A stretch of 64,000 bases of DNA. It comes from Saccharomonospora sp. NB11 (GTDB lineage: Bacteria > Actinomycetota > Actinomycetes > Mycobacteriales > Pseudonocardiaceae). Below the pieces are notes generated by a model, which was not told where the DNA came from, ran no database searches, and saw nothing but the letters and a program-made list of their open reading frames with translations. This document shows positions 56,223 to 64,000 of this stretch, in pieces (the first letter of the stretch is position 1; every line of letters begins with the position of its first letter). Location of the stretch: contig NZ_JACBJG010000008.1 in NCBI RefSeq assembly GCF_015910535.1, positions 186,001 to 250,000 on the forward strand. The letters are read 5' to 3'. The position numbers and the translations under genes were made by a program.

Positions 56223-57078
56223 GGTCGGCGCTCGCCGGGCGGGCGTGCTCGGGTCGCCGGTGCGGCACTCGCTCTCGCCGGTGCTGCACAACGCGGCCTA
56301 CGCGGCTCTCGGTCTGGACGACTGGCGCTACGACACGCACGAGGTCGACGCCGCGTCGCTGCCGGGGTTCGTGCACGGTCTCGGTGCCGAGTGGGTGGGC
56401 CTGTCGGTGACCATGCCGGGCAAGCGGGCCGCGTTGGCGGTGGCCGAGGAGGCGACACCGCGTGCCGTCGCCGTGGGCGCGGCGAACACGCTGGCGCGGC
56501 TGCCGTCGGGCGGCTGGCAGGCCGACTGCACGGACGTGGACGGTGTGGTGGGCGCGTTGCGGGCGGCAGGCGGGTTCCAGCCGGGCGATGGCCGGACGGC
56601 CGTGATCCTCGGTGCCGGTGGGACGGCCGCCGCGGCCCTCGCGGCGCTGCACGATCTCGGCCTCGCGGAGGTCCGTCTCGTGGTGCGCGAGCCCGCCCGG
56701 GCTCAGGAGACCGTGGAGGCGGCGCGGCGTGTGGGCATCGCGGTGTCGGTGCGGCGGTGGGCGGACACCGACTTCGCGGCTCTCGCGGCGGAGGCGGAGG
56801 TGCTGGTGAGCACCGTGCCCACGGAGGCCGTGGCGCCGCACGCGGACGCGCTCGCGACGGTGCCGTGTGTGCTCGACGTGATCTACCACCCGTGGCCGAC
56901 GCCGTTGGCGGAGGCGGTCGCGGCGCGGGACGGCCGGGTGGCCACCGGACTGGACATGCTGTTGCATCAGGCATTCGGGCAGGTGGAGCAGTTCACGGGA
57001 CGGCCCGCGCCTCGTGCGGTGATGCGGGACGCGTTGCGTGAGGCGACCCGGCACGTTCTGCCCTTGCCACTGGACTGA
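56212..57078 (+). CDS. aroE: Shikimate dehydrogenase
   Basis: 288 residues. GSPVRHSLSPVLHNAAY near the N-terminus, VTMPGKRAAL with the catalytic Lys, TDVDGVVGAL, and the NADP site AVILGAGGTAAAAL. Reduces dehydroshikimate in aromatic amino acid synthesis. GTG 56212 overlaps mltG by 11 bases. Confidence 0.93.
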   Translation: MSTEVGARRAGVLGSPVRHSLSPVLHNAAYAALGLDDWRYDTHEVDAASLPGFVHGLGAEWVGLSVTMPGKRAALAVAEEATPRAVAVGAANTLARLPSGGWQADCTDVDGVVGALRAAGGFQPGDGRTAVILGAGGTAAAALAALHDLGLAEVRLVVREPARAQETVEAARRVGIAVSVRRWADTDFAALAAEAEVLVSTVPTEAVAPHADALATVPCVLDVIYHPWPTPLAEAVAARDGRVATGLDMLLHQAFGQVEQFTGRPAPRAVMRDALREATRHVLPLPLD

Positions 57079-57158
57079 ACCGATCACTCCACCCGCAGGA
57101 CTCCTGCTGTTCGCCCGCACCCAGTAGGCTTCACCCGATCGAGTGACCTGGGGGTGCG

Positions 57159-58346
57159 ATGCGAGGGAAGGCCGCGGTGCTGGTGGCCGCGTTGATGCTG
57201 TCGGGAACCACCGCAGCGGCGTCGGCGGATCCGGGCGAGCGACACCCGGTGCGGTTCGCCACTTTCAACGCCTCGCTCAACCGGGCCGCCGAGGGTGAAC
57301 TGCTCGCCGATCTGTCCACGGGCGACGACGAGCAGGCCAGGGCCGTCGCCGAGGTGATCCAGCGCAGCAGGCCGGACGTGTTGCTGCTCAACGAGTTCGA
57401 CTACGTCGGCGGTGGCGCGGCGGTCGACGCGTTCCGGGAGAACTACCTGAGCGTGTCGCAGAACGGGGCGGCGCCGATCGAGTACCCGTACGCCTTCACG
57501 GCGCCCGTCAACACCGGTGTGCCGACCGGACACGACCTCAACCGCGACGGTGTCGTCGACGGCCCCGACGACGCGCACGGGTTCGGCGAGTTCCCCGGCC
57601 AGTACGGGATGGTCGTCCTCTCGCGGCACCCCATCGACACCGACGAGGTGCGCACGTTCCAGACGTTCCGCTGGAAGGACATGCCGGACGCGCTGCTTCC
57701 GGACGACGTGGACACCCCCGAACCCGGTGACTGGTACTCGCCGGAGGTGTTGGAAACCCTGCGGCTGTCGTCGAAGTCGCACTGGGACGTGCCGGTGCGG
57801 GTGGGCAAGCGCACCGTCCACGTGCTCGCCGCGCACCCGACTCCGCCGTCGTTCGACGGTCCGGAGGACCGCAACGGCACGCGCAACCACGACGAGATCC
57901 GCTTCTGGGCCGACTACGTGACGCCGGGCAAGGGCGGCTACATCTACGACGACGACGGCAACCGGGGCGGGCTGCCCGCGGGGGAGCGGTTCGTCGTGGT
58001 GGGCGACTACAACGCCGACCCGTTCGACGGGGACAGCACCGCCGACGCCGCCCGCACGCTGCTCGACGCGCCTCGCGTGCACGACACCCGACCCGCCAGT
58101 GTGGGCGCGGTCGTCGCGGGGCTGCTCCAGGGTGGAGCCAATCGCGACCACCGTGGCCCCGCCCAGCTCGACACGGCGGACTTCTCCGACGATCAGCCGG
58201 GCAATCTCCGCGTCGACTACGTGCTGCCGTCGCGCGGCATGCCCGTGATCGGCGACGGAGTGTTCTGGCCGGTGCCGGGGACGCGACTGGCCCGTCTCAA
58301 CGACGCGTCCGACCACCACCTGGTGTGGGTCGACCTTCGACCGTGA
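57159..58346 (+). CDS. secreted endonuclease/exonuclease/phosphatase family protein
   Basis: 395 residues. Signal peptide at residues 1-25 (basic start, hydrophobic core, ASADP cleavage region). The EEP fold follows: RFATFNASLNR, LLLNEFDYV, VHVLAAHPTPPSF, VVVGDYNADPFDGD, DYVLPSRGM and SDHHLVW at the end. All catalytic Asn/Glu/Asp/His positions look present. Probably an exported phosphodiesterase or phosphatase. TAGGCT upstream at about 57125. Confidence 0.85.
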   Translation: MRGKAAVLVAALMLSGTTAAASADPGERHPVRFATFNASLNRAAEGELLADLSTGDDEQARAVAEVIQRSRPDVLLLNEFDYVGGGAAVDAFRENYLSVSQNGAAPIEYPYAFTAPVNTGVPTGHDLNRDGVVDGPDDAHGFGEFPGQYGMVVLSRHPIDTDEVRTFQTFRWKDMPDALLPDDVDTPEPGDWYSPEVLETLRLSSKSHWDVPVRVGKRTVHVLAAHPTPPSFDGPEDRNGTRNHDEIRFWADYVTPGKGGYIYDDDGNRGGLPAGERFVVVGDYNADPFDGDSTADAARTLLDAPRVHDTRPASVGAVVAGLLQGGANRDHRGPAQLDTADFSDDQPGNLRVDYVLPSRGMPVIGDGVFWPVPGTRLARLNDASDHHLVWVDLRP

Positions 58347-58367
58347 GGTGTGTGGCCCACACCTCAC
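58343..58367. terminator. 10-bp hairpin overlapping the EEP gene stop
   Basis: GTGAGGTGTG/CACACCTCAC (58343-58352 and 58358-58367) with a five-base loop. The TGA stop is inside the first arm. It ends 24 bases before the dehydrogenase ATG, so it may be a terminator or a control element of that gene. Confidence 0.55.
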
Positions 58368-58390
58368 GATGATCGCGTTAACGTGAGTCC

Positions 58391-59335
58391 ATGCGTATCG
58401 CGATCCTCGACGACTACCAGAACGTCGCGCTGAGCCTGGCCGATTGGGACTCGCTCGACGCCGAGATCCGTGTGTTCACCGAGCACATCGCCGACCAGGA
58501 CGAGCTCGTGCGCGCGCTCGCGGGTTTCGACGTCGTCGTCGCGATGCGGGAACGCACGCCGTTTCCCGCCGCGGTGTTGTCGAGGCTGCCGGACCTGCGG
58601 CTGCTCGTCAGCACGGGGCGACGCAACGCCTCCATCGACGTGGCGGCCGCGCGGCGGCAGGGTGTCGTCGTCTGCGGCACCGGCTACCTGCCGCACCCGA
58701 CCGTCGAGCTGACGTGGGCGCTCATCCTCGCGGCGAGCCGTCACCTGCCCACCGAGGTGCAGGCGATGCGGAACGGGGGCTGGCAGACCACGCTCGGCAC
58801 CGGTCTGCACGGGCGCACGTTGGGACTGCTCGGACTGGGACGGCTGGGGTCGCGGGTCGCGAAGATCGGCCAGGCGTTCGGCATGCGCACCATCGCGTGG
58901 AGCCAGAACCTCACGGCCGAGCGCGCCGCCGAGCACGACGTCACGGCCGTGTCGAAGGAAGAGCTGTTCGCCACCTCCGACGTCCTGTCGGTGCACCTCG
59001 TGCTCAGCGATCGCACCCGAGGACTGGTCGGTGCGACCGAGCTCGCCTCGATGAAGTCCACGGCAGTGCTGGTGAACACCTCTCGGGCACCGATCGTCGA
59101 CACCGACGCCCTGCTGGCGGCGCTGCGGGACAACCGCATCGCGGGCGCGGCTCTGGACGTCTACGACGTCGAACCGCTGCCCGGCGACCATCCACTCCGG
59201 TCGGCGCCGAACGTGGTGCTCACGCCGCACATCGGGTTCGTCACCAGGGAGACCTACGAGGTGTTCTACCGGGACGCCGTCGAGGACATCGCGGCGTTCC
59301 AGCGCGGGGAACCGGTGCGGGTGTTGGAGGGCTGA
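58391..59335 (+). CDS. D-2-hydroxyacid dehydrogenase family protein
   Basis: 314 residues. NAD-binding GLLGLGRLGSRVAKIGQAF near residue 145, LVNTSRAPIVDTDAL near 235 and catalytic His in LTPHIGFVTRETYEVFY near 280. The N-terminal MRIAILDDYQNVAL is common to a subgroup of phosphoglycerate dehydrogenase-like proteins with unknown substrate. ATG 58391. Convergent with the next gene, almost touching. Confidence 0.88.
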   Translation: MRIAILDDYQNVALSLADWDSLDAEIRVFTEHIADQDELVRALAGFDVVVAMRERTPFPAAVLSRLPDLRLLVSTGRRNASIDVAAARRQGVVVCGTGYLPHPTVELTWALILAASRHLPTEVQAMRNGGWQTTLGTGLHGRTLGLLGLGRLGSRVAKIGQAFGMRTIAWSQNLTAERAAEHDVTAVSKEELFATSDVLSVHLVLSDRTRGLVGATELASMKSTAVLVNTSRAPIVDTDALLAALRDNRIAGAALDVYDVEPLPGDHPLRSAPNVVLTPHIGFVTRETYEVFYRDAVEDIAAFQRGEPVRVLEG

Positions 59336-59336
59336 C

Positions 59337-60155
59337 TCAGTCCTGGTCGAGTTCGGCGAGCACGGCGTCGCTGAACTCGGGCCACACCTCGGCGGCCCAC
59401 GGGCCGAACGGCCGATCGGTGAGCGCGACGCACGCCACGCCCGCCTCGGGGTCGACCCACAGGAAGGTCCCGGCCTGTCCGAAGTGGCCGAACGTCCTCG
59501 GCGAGTTGCGCCGACCGGTCCAGTGCGGACTCTTGTGGTTCCGCAGCTCGAAGCCGAGGCCCCAGTCGTTGGGCTTCTGGTGGCCGAAGCCGGGAAGCAC
59601 TCCGTTGAGGCCGGGGAAGGCGACCTGCGTCGCGGTGTCGAGCGTGGACCGGTCGACGAGACTCGGCGTCTGGAGTTCCGTGGCGAAGCGCACGAGGTCG
59701 TCGACACAGGACTCGGCGCCCGCGCCGGGGGAGCCCTTCAACACGGTGTCCCGCATCCCGAGCGGCTGGAACAACGCCTCGTCCTGATAGGTGTCGAACG
59801 CGATGCCGGTGCGGTCGGCGAGCGCGTCGGCGAGCTGCTCGTACCCGGCACTGGAGTACAGGCGACGCTGCCCCACGGGAGCGAGCACGCGGTGTTCGTT
59901 GAAGCCGAGGCCCGCCGTGTGGGCCAGCAGGTGACGGATCGTGGAGCCCTCCGGGCCCGCGGGCTCGTCGAGTTCCACCGCTCCTTCCTCGACGGCGATG
60001 AGGGTGGTGTAGGCGGTGAACAGCTTGGTCACCGACGCGAGGGCGAACACGCGACTGGTGTCGCCGTGGGTGCCGAGCACGGTCCCGTCGGACCGGACGA
60101 CTGCCACGGCCGCGTTGTCCACGGGCCACTGCTCGATCAACCGCACGCTGTCCAT
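59337..60155 (-). CDS. serine hydrolase, beta-lactamase class C/esterase family
   Basis: 272 residues. SxxK motif as SVTK near residue 43, a Tyr motif in RLYSSAGYEQLAD near 127, and a late HFGQAG in place of KTG. No signal peptide, so it is probably a cytoplasmic esterase or peptidase rather than a drug-resistance enzyme. Downstream of the hydrolase operon on the same strand but 58 bases apart. Confidence 0.85.
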   Translation of the reverse strand: MDSVRLIEQWPVDNAAVAVVRSDGTVLGTHGDTSRVFALASVTKLFTAYTTLIAVEEGAVELDEPAGPEGSTIRHLLAHTAGLGFNEHRVLAPVGQRRLYSSAGYEQLADALADRTGIAFDTYQDEALFQPLGMRDTVLKGSPGAGAESCVDDLVRFATELQTPSLVDRSTLDTATQVAFPGLNGVLPGFGHQKPNDWGLGFELRNHKSPHWTGRRNSPRTFGHFGQAGTFLWVDPEAGVACVALTDRPFGPWAAEVWPEFSDAVLAELDQD

Positions 60156-60213
60156 GGCACCACTCTAACGGGGGTCCTCCGAGCTGCCGCGGGCCCGCGC
60201 ACGAGCGGGGACG

Positions 60214-60858
60214 TCAGGCGGAGAGCTGCTGGGCGAACCAGCTTCCGGCCAGCTCGGCCACCTGTTCCAACGCGCCCGGCTCGGGGAAGAGATGCGTCGC
60301 GTCCGGCACGACCTCCAGCCGGTGCGGTCCCCGGAGTCGAGCAGCGGCATGCTGGTTGAGTCGCAGCACCTGGGTGTCGGCGCCGCCCACGATCAGCAAC
60401 GTGGGCGCCTCGACGTCGTCGAGTGCGGAACCGGCGAGATCGGGACGGCCTCCCCGCGAGACGACCGCGCGCACCAGTTCCGGTCGGCGGGAGGCCGCGA
60501 TCAGGGCCGCCGCCGCACCAGTGCTCGCCCCGAAGAGCCCGATGGGCAACGTGCGCGTCGTGGCGTCGGCGTGGAGCCGGTCGACGGCCGCCACGAGGCG
60601 ATCGGCGAGCAGACCGACGTCGAACCGCAGTTCGCCCGTGGCCGCGTCCCGTCGTCCCTCGTCCTCGGACAGCAGGTCGAACAGCAGCGTCGCCAACCGG
60701 TTGTCCTGGAGGCTTCGTGCCACGGCCGTATTGCGCGGGCTTCGACGGGAACTGCCGGAACCGTGCGCGAACGCCACCACGCCGATCGCGTCGGAGGGCA
60801 CCGTGAGGTCGCCGGGCAGCGTGGTGGAGTCGGTGGCCACGGCGAACGGAACGGTCAT
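60214..60858 (-). CDS. dienelactone hydrolase-like alpha/beta hydrolase
   Basis: 214 residues. Nucleophile elbow GLFGASTGAAAAL, acid in LLIVGGADTQV, and His in VPDATHLFPEPGAL. Starts at ATG 60858 inside the stop of the phosphoribosyltransferase (ATGA). In M. tuberculosis Rv0571c the two domains are fused, so the pair probably works together; substrate unknown. Confidence 0.83.
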   Translation of the reverse strand: MTVPFAVATDSTTLPGDLTVPSDAIGVVAFAHGSGSSRRSPRNTAVARSLQDNRLATLLFDLLSEDEGRRDAATGELRFDVGLLADRLVAAVDRLHADATTRTLPIGLFGASTGAAAALIAASRRPELVRAVVSRGGRPDLAGSALDDVEAPTLLIVGGADTQVLRLNQHAAARLRGPHRLEVVPDATHLFPEPGALEQVAELAGSWFAQQLSA

Positions 60859-61547
60859 CGGCCACCTCGGGAGTGCGCGGCGAGCAGCTCCACGACCTCG
60901 TCGTCGCTGGTCTGGGAGAAGTCGGCGTACCACTGGCCGACCGCTTGGAAGTGCGGCGGCTCGGAGACGCAGAACACCAGGTCGGCCTCGTCACGAAGCG
61001 CTGCCGCGGCCTGCGGCGCGCACACGGGGGAGGCGAACACGAGCCGACGCGGGTGTTCCCGACGCAGCGCGCGGAGCGCGGCCGTCGCCGTCACCCCGGT
61101 GGCCAGACCGTCGTCGATCACGATGACGTCCCGGCCCTCGAGCCGTTCGGGTTCGCGCCCACCCTGGTACACGTCGAGCCTGCGGAGCACCTCCTGGCGT
61201 TCGCGGGCGCTCGCCTCGTCGAGGTCGGCACGGGTCATGCCGAGCATCCGGACGCTGTCCTCGTCGACCACTATCGGGCCGTGCGCGGTGACCGCACCGA
61301 TGCCGAACTCGGGACGTCCCGGGGCGCCGATCTTGCGTGCGACGGTGACGTCGAGTGGCGCCGACAGCTCCGCGGCGACCTCGGCGGCGACCGGAACACC
61401 ACCACGGGCGAGGCCCAGCACGACCGGATCGACCCAGTCGTGCTCCCGCAGTGCGGCGGCCAACGTACGACCTGCCGCGCCGCGATCGGCGTAGACCCGA
61501 GCGGTGTTGCCGGGCGGTGGCGGCGACCCCTGACGCCGATGCCTCAC
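60855..61547 (-). CDS. phosphoribosyltransferase family protein
   Basis: 230 residues. PRPP-binding motif DVIVIDDGLATGVTATAAL, LGLARGGVPVAAEVA at the N-terminus, and VARKIGAPGRPEFGIGAV. The family is linked to a hydrolase partner in many actinobacteria; the base it acts on is unknown. Its start overlaps the stop of the DUF6343-like gene and its stop overlaps the hydrolase start. Confidence 0.85.
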   Translation of the reverse strand: MRHRRQGSPPPPGNTARVYADRGAAGRTLAAALREHDWVDPVVLGLARGGVPVAAEVAAELSAPLDVTVARKIGAPGRPEFGIGAVTAHGPIVVDEDSVRMLGMTRADLDEASARERQEVLRRLDVYQGGREPERLEGRDVIVIDDGLATGVTATAALRALRREHPRRLVFASPVCAPQAAAALRDEADLVFCVSEPPHFQAVGQWYADFSQTSDDEVVELLAAHSRGGR

Positions 61548-61837
61548 CCCGGCTCACCTCGCCGCTTGCGGTGCACGACCCAGGCGAGGTCGACCAGGCT
61601 GCCGAGCCCCACGATCCCCAGGACGATCGTTCCCCACCAGGCGTCGTAGAGGGCGAACAGGATTGCGCCGCCCACGCAGAGCACCACGGCCAGCGACGCG
61701 AGCACGATCCGCAAGGTCAACGCGCTGTACGCCGGTGCCGCGCCGCCGAAACCGCCGGTGGGGTCGTGGTAATCGGGGAGGCCCCGCGCGTACTCCTCCC
61801 GACTCCGGGGGTGGTGGCGGTGTGTCCGTGCCTGCAT
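61544..61837 (-). CDS. DUF6343-like small membrane protein
   Basis: 97 residues. Hydrophilic start (HHPRSREEYARGLPDYHDPTGG), then SALTLRIVLASLAVVLCVGGAILFAL and a second helix, ending in a basic tail. Resembles DUF6343 proteins of actinomycetes; function unknown. First gene of a three-gene operon with the phosphoribosyltransferase and hydrolase. ATG 61837 chosen; a frame to 61870 exists. Confidence 0.65.
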   Translation of the reverse strand: MQARTHRHHPRSREEYARGLPDYHDPTGGFGGAAPAYSALTLRIVLASLAVVLCVGGAILFALYDAWWGTIVLGIVGLGSLVDLAWVVHRKRRGEPG

Positions 61838-61867
61838 ACCGACCGGGTACCCCGATCGGGCGGCACA

Positions 61868-61902
61868 CACACGCGGCCCGGGGCGTCGCCGGGCCGCGTG
61901 TG
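61868..61902 (-). terminator. terminator after the PTS HPr gene
   Basis: Perfect 14-bp stem CACACGCGGCCCGG with its complement (61868-61881 and 61889-61902), seven-base loop, 11 bases after the HPr stop on minus. No T run. Confidence 0.65.
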
Positions 61903-61912
61903 CGGCGACGGC

Positions 61913-62179
61913 TCAGCCGTCGAGATCGCTTGCGATGAGGTCCGCGATCGCGTTCACGGCCGCCTCGGCACCGTCGCCGTCGGCCGCGACGACGACGGTG
62001 TCGCCGTGCGCCGCGCCGAGTGTCATCAGGTTCAGCACGCTCGACGCCGCCACCGGGGTACCACCGTCCTTGGCGACGGTGACCGGCACGGGCTGCGCCG
62101 CGGCGGCCTTGGCGACCTGTGCCGCGGGCCGGGCGTGCAGACCCACCTTGCTCGCCACCGTCACAGTGCGTTCGGCCAC
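61913..62179 (-). CDS. ptsH: PTS phosphocarrier protein HPr
   Basis: 88 residues, standard length. Active-site His in SKVGLHARPAAQV (about residue 15) and the Ser region ASSVLNLMTLGA (about residue 45). Carries phosphate from enzyme I to EIIA. GTG 62179 with GAAGGGA upstream. Follows EIIC by a few bases, so it is in the same operon, unlike the separate ptsH of Streptomyces. Confidence 0.94.
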   Translation of the reverse strand: MAERTVTVASKVGLHARPAAQVAKAAAAQPVPVTVAKDGGTPVAASSVLNLMTLGAAHGDTVVVAADGDGAEAAVNAIADLIASDLDG

Positions 62180-62183
62180 GTCG

Positions 62184-63479
62184 TCATCCCTTCTTCGTCG
62201 AGTCGTCGGTCGTCGAGGCGGTGTCGGTCGCGCTGGTGGTCTCGGCGGTCTCGGTTTTCTCGTCCGCCGAGGCCGCGCCTGCCTCGTCCTCCTCACGGCC
62301 GGGGGTGCGGAGGTTCCACTTGGTGATCACCCAACGGAACAGCAGGTAGTAGATGGCCGCGTACACCAGGCCGATCGGGATGAGCAGCCACGCGTTGCTG
62401 GCCGCCGGGGCACCCGAGTTCAACAGGAAGTCGATCCCACCGGCGGAGAACGTGAACCCGAGGTGGATGTCGAGCGCGTTCACCAGGGCGAGCGAGATAC
62501 CGGTGAGCACCGCGTGGATCAGGTACAGCGGCCACGCGACGTACATGAAGGAGAACTCGATCGGCTCGGTGATACCGGTGAGGAACGCCGTGAGCGCCGC
62601 CGAGATCATGATGCCGCCGACGACCTTCTTCTGCTTCGGCCGAGCGGTCTGCCAGATCGCCAGTGCGGCGGCGGGCAGGGCGAACATGAAGATCGGGAAG
62701 AACCCGGTCATGAACGCACCGGCTTCGGGGTCGGCCTCGACGAAGAAGTTGTTGATGTCGCCGCCGTCGAGCACGAACCACACCGGCACGTTGAGCAACT
62801 GGTGCAGGCCGATGGGGATCAACAGACGGTTCAGGACACCGTAGACGCCACCGCCGACGACGGCGTCACTGGTGGCGAGTTCGCCGAGGCTCTGGATGCC
62901 GGCGTCGATCACCGGGAACACGAGGCCGAACACCACGCCCAGCACCATGAGCACGATCGAGTTGATGATCGGTACGAACCGTCGGCCACCGAAGAACGCG
63001 AGGTACGGCGGGAGCTTCACCCGGTAGAACCGCTGCCACAGCACCGCGGTCACCAGACCGACCACCACACCGGACAGCACGCTGTACGGCCACTTGATCG
63101 GGGCGAGGTACCAACCTGGCGTGGGCTCGAAGCCCTCCAGCTCCTCGATGGGGGCGAAGACTTGGACGACCTTGGTGAAGACGACGAAGCCGACCACGGC
63201 GGCCACGCCGGTGGAGCCGTCTCCCTTGCGGGCGAACCCGACGGCGATGCCGACCGCGAACAGCAGCGGCAGCCAGTCGAACAACCCGCCGCCCGCGGCG
63301 GCGAACACCTTGGCGACGTCGGCCGTGGCGTCCCACCGGCCGAGCATGTCGTCCTGGCCGAGTCGCAGCAGCAATCCGGCGGCGGGCAGGGCCGCGATCG
63401 GCAGCATGAGGCTGCGGCCGAACCGTTGCAGCCCCGCTAACTTCTTTCCTTTTCGCTTCTTCGTGTCGGTGGTGCTCAC
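62184..63479 (-). CDS. PTS transporter subunit EIIC (glucose/N-acetylglucosamine type)
   Basis: 431 residues, about ten helices. RFGRSLMLPIAALPAAGLLLRLG at the start and GITEPIEFSFMYVAWPLYLIHAVLTG near residue 300 identify the glucose/GlcNAc superfamily; N-terminal charges suggest the basic cytoplasmic start. No EIIB or EIIA domain is attached, as in the NagE2 type, so these must be encoded elsewhere. The tail is acidic and Thr-rich. GTG 63479 overlaps the stop of the GntR gene. Confidence 0.9.
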   Translation of the reverse strand: MSTTDTKKRKGKKLAGLQRFGRSLMLPIAALPAAGLLLRLGQDDMLGRWDATADVAKVFAAAGGGLFDWLPLLFAVGIAVGFARKGDGSTGVAAVVGFVVFTKVVQVFAPIEELEGFEPTPGWYLAPIKWPYSVLSGVVVGLVTAVLWQRFYRVKLPPYLAFFGGRRFVPIINSIVLMVLGVVFGLVFPVIDAGIQSLGELATSDAVVGGGVYGVLNRLLIPIGLHQLLNVPVWFVLDGGDINNFFVEADPEAGAFMTGFFPIFMFALPAAALAIWQTARPKQKKVVGGIMISAALTAFLTGITEPIEFSFMYVAWPLYLIHAVLTGISLALVNALDIHLGFTFSAGGIDFLLNSGAPAASNAWLLIPIGLVYAAIYYLLFRWVITKWNLRTPGREEDEAGAASADEKTETAETTSATDTASTTDDSTKKG

Positions 63480-64000
63480 TGGTGTCCTTTCTGCACGTCC
63501 GTCCTGGTGGAGAGGGAAGTGGGGAGATCGTGACGGCTCCGGTCGCCGTCGGACGGGTCGAGCGCCACCGAGATCTGGTAACGGTCGCCCCGGTACCACG
63601 AGGTCGAGTCCTCCGCCGTTCTGCCTCGCAGGCCCGCGACCCGGCGGAAGGCGAGCAGTGGCGCGCCCGGCCGCAGGCCGAGCAGCTCGGCGAGTTCGCC
63701 GCGCGCGGTCTCGGCCGTCACGGTCTGGCGGGCGGAGTCGAACCGTACACCGCGGTGGTCGGCGAGCTGTGCGTACAGCGAGCCCGTCAGGTCGAGGGCG
63801 AGCACGTCACCCACGACGTCGGGGTGGTACCAGCCGTCCTCCACGGCGAGGGGGACGTCGTCGGCGAGTCGCACGCGCCGCACCCGGTGGGCGGGCCGGC
63901 CGGGCGCGAGGCCCAGCACCCGCCGGGTCGCCTCGGGCGGAACCTCCGTCGCGGCACACAGCACCCGGCTGCTCGCGCGCAGGCCTCGGCGGCGCATGTC
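63476..64000 (-). CDS. GntR/HutC family regulator, C-terminal UTRA domain (5' end outside window)
   Basis: Only the effector domain is visible: VLGLAPGRPAHRVRRVRLADDVPLAVEDGWYHPD, LAELLGLRPGAPLLAFRRV, and a C-terminal SWYRGDRYQISVAL. These match the UTRA fold of DasR-like regulators that sense amino-sugar phosphates. The helix-turn-helix would lie past the window edge. Coupled by GTGA to EIIC, which points to control of amino-sugar uptake. Confidence 0.85.
   Translation of the reverse strand, partial: DMRRRGLRASSRVLCAATEVPPEATRRVLGLAPGRPAHRVRRVRLADDVPLAVEDGWYHPDVVGDVLALDLTGSLYAQLADHRGVRFDSARQTVTAETARGELAELLGLRPGAPLLAFRRVAGLRGRTAEDSTSWYRGDRYQISVALDPSDGDRSRHDLPTSLSTRTDVQKGHQ

Noticed and set aside
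59337-60155. beta-lactam resistance gene
   Set aside because: No signal peptide and an atypical third motif; general esterase/peptidase relatives are more likely.

Overview
The window is a GC-rich, gene-dense chromosomal segment of an actinomycete. Several gene families point to a mycelial member of the Pseudonocardiaceae (Saccharomonospora/Amycolatopsis-like): phosphatidylinositol mannoside synthesis genes, an SsgA-like sporulation/cell division protein, a Mrp antiporter, a bifunctional Rel, SecD with an acidic insert, frequent GTG starts and 4-base ATGA/GTGA gene overlaps. The genus is inference. Gene order from thrS to aroE follows, with insertions, the order I recall for Mycobacterium tuberculosis Rv2614c to Rv2552c, so most of the window is conserved core chromosome. 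No prophage, insertion sequence, CRISPR array or recognisable defence island was seen.

Layout. 1-4426: six complete Mrp Na+/H+ antiporter genes plus the 3' end of mrpA (A-G). 4548-7411: cmk, plsC-like and der. 7417-12411: an accessory stretch with a ROK regulator, a PAC2 protein, a GNAT acetyltransferase, a frameshifted alpha/beta hydrolase and a divergent regulator that joins an IS30-type HTH to a MarR domain; the divergent gap holds a cluster of palindromes. 12504-13745: four tRNA genes (Val, Cys, Gly on minus; Val on plus) around an ssgB-like gene. 14279-21393: thrS, HIT, yceI/marR, pgsA, a PIM acyltransferase, pimA and a LemA-like gene, i.e. the phosphatidylinositol/PIM pathway. 21401-27808: EF-G2-like GTPase, pdxS, XRE-cupin regulator, azlCD, pdxT and yebC. 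27872-37545: a DUF4262 gene, then ruvCAB (with a LexA-like box), yajC-secDF, apt and relA. 37586-48687: enoyl-CoA hydratase, cyclophilin, metallo-beta-lactamase, YibE/F-like protein, ThDP enzyme with IclR regulator, aspS and an APH-like protein. 48781-57078: rarA, a DUF948 gene and its partner, alaS, ruvX, mltG and aroE. 57159-61837: secreted phosphatase/nuclease-like protein, 2-hydroxyacid dehydrogenase, serine hydrolase, and a DUF6343/phosphoribosyltransferase/hydrolase operon. 61913-64000: minus-strand PTS operon with a GntR regulator (partial), EIIC and HPr.

Working together: most blocks are translation-coupled operons (mrp, pgsA-pat-pimA, ruvCAB, secDF-apt, alaS-ruvX-mltG-aroE, gntR-EIIC-HPr). 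The most informative non-coding signals are four operator-like sets: GCAA-N3-TTGC palindromes at 11426-11563, a GTTCG-N6-CGAAC pair at 25271-25335, a LexA-like box at 28532-28547 and TTGAGCGCTCAA at 17497-17508. There is also a 21-bp intergenic repeat array at 38363-38453 and several strong 5' leader hairpins. I see no clear new multi-gene system; the best candidates for new biology are the hybrid HTH38/MarR regulator with its palindromes, the XRE-cupin/AzlCD pair lying between pdxS and pdxT, and the intergenic repeat family.
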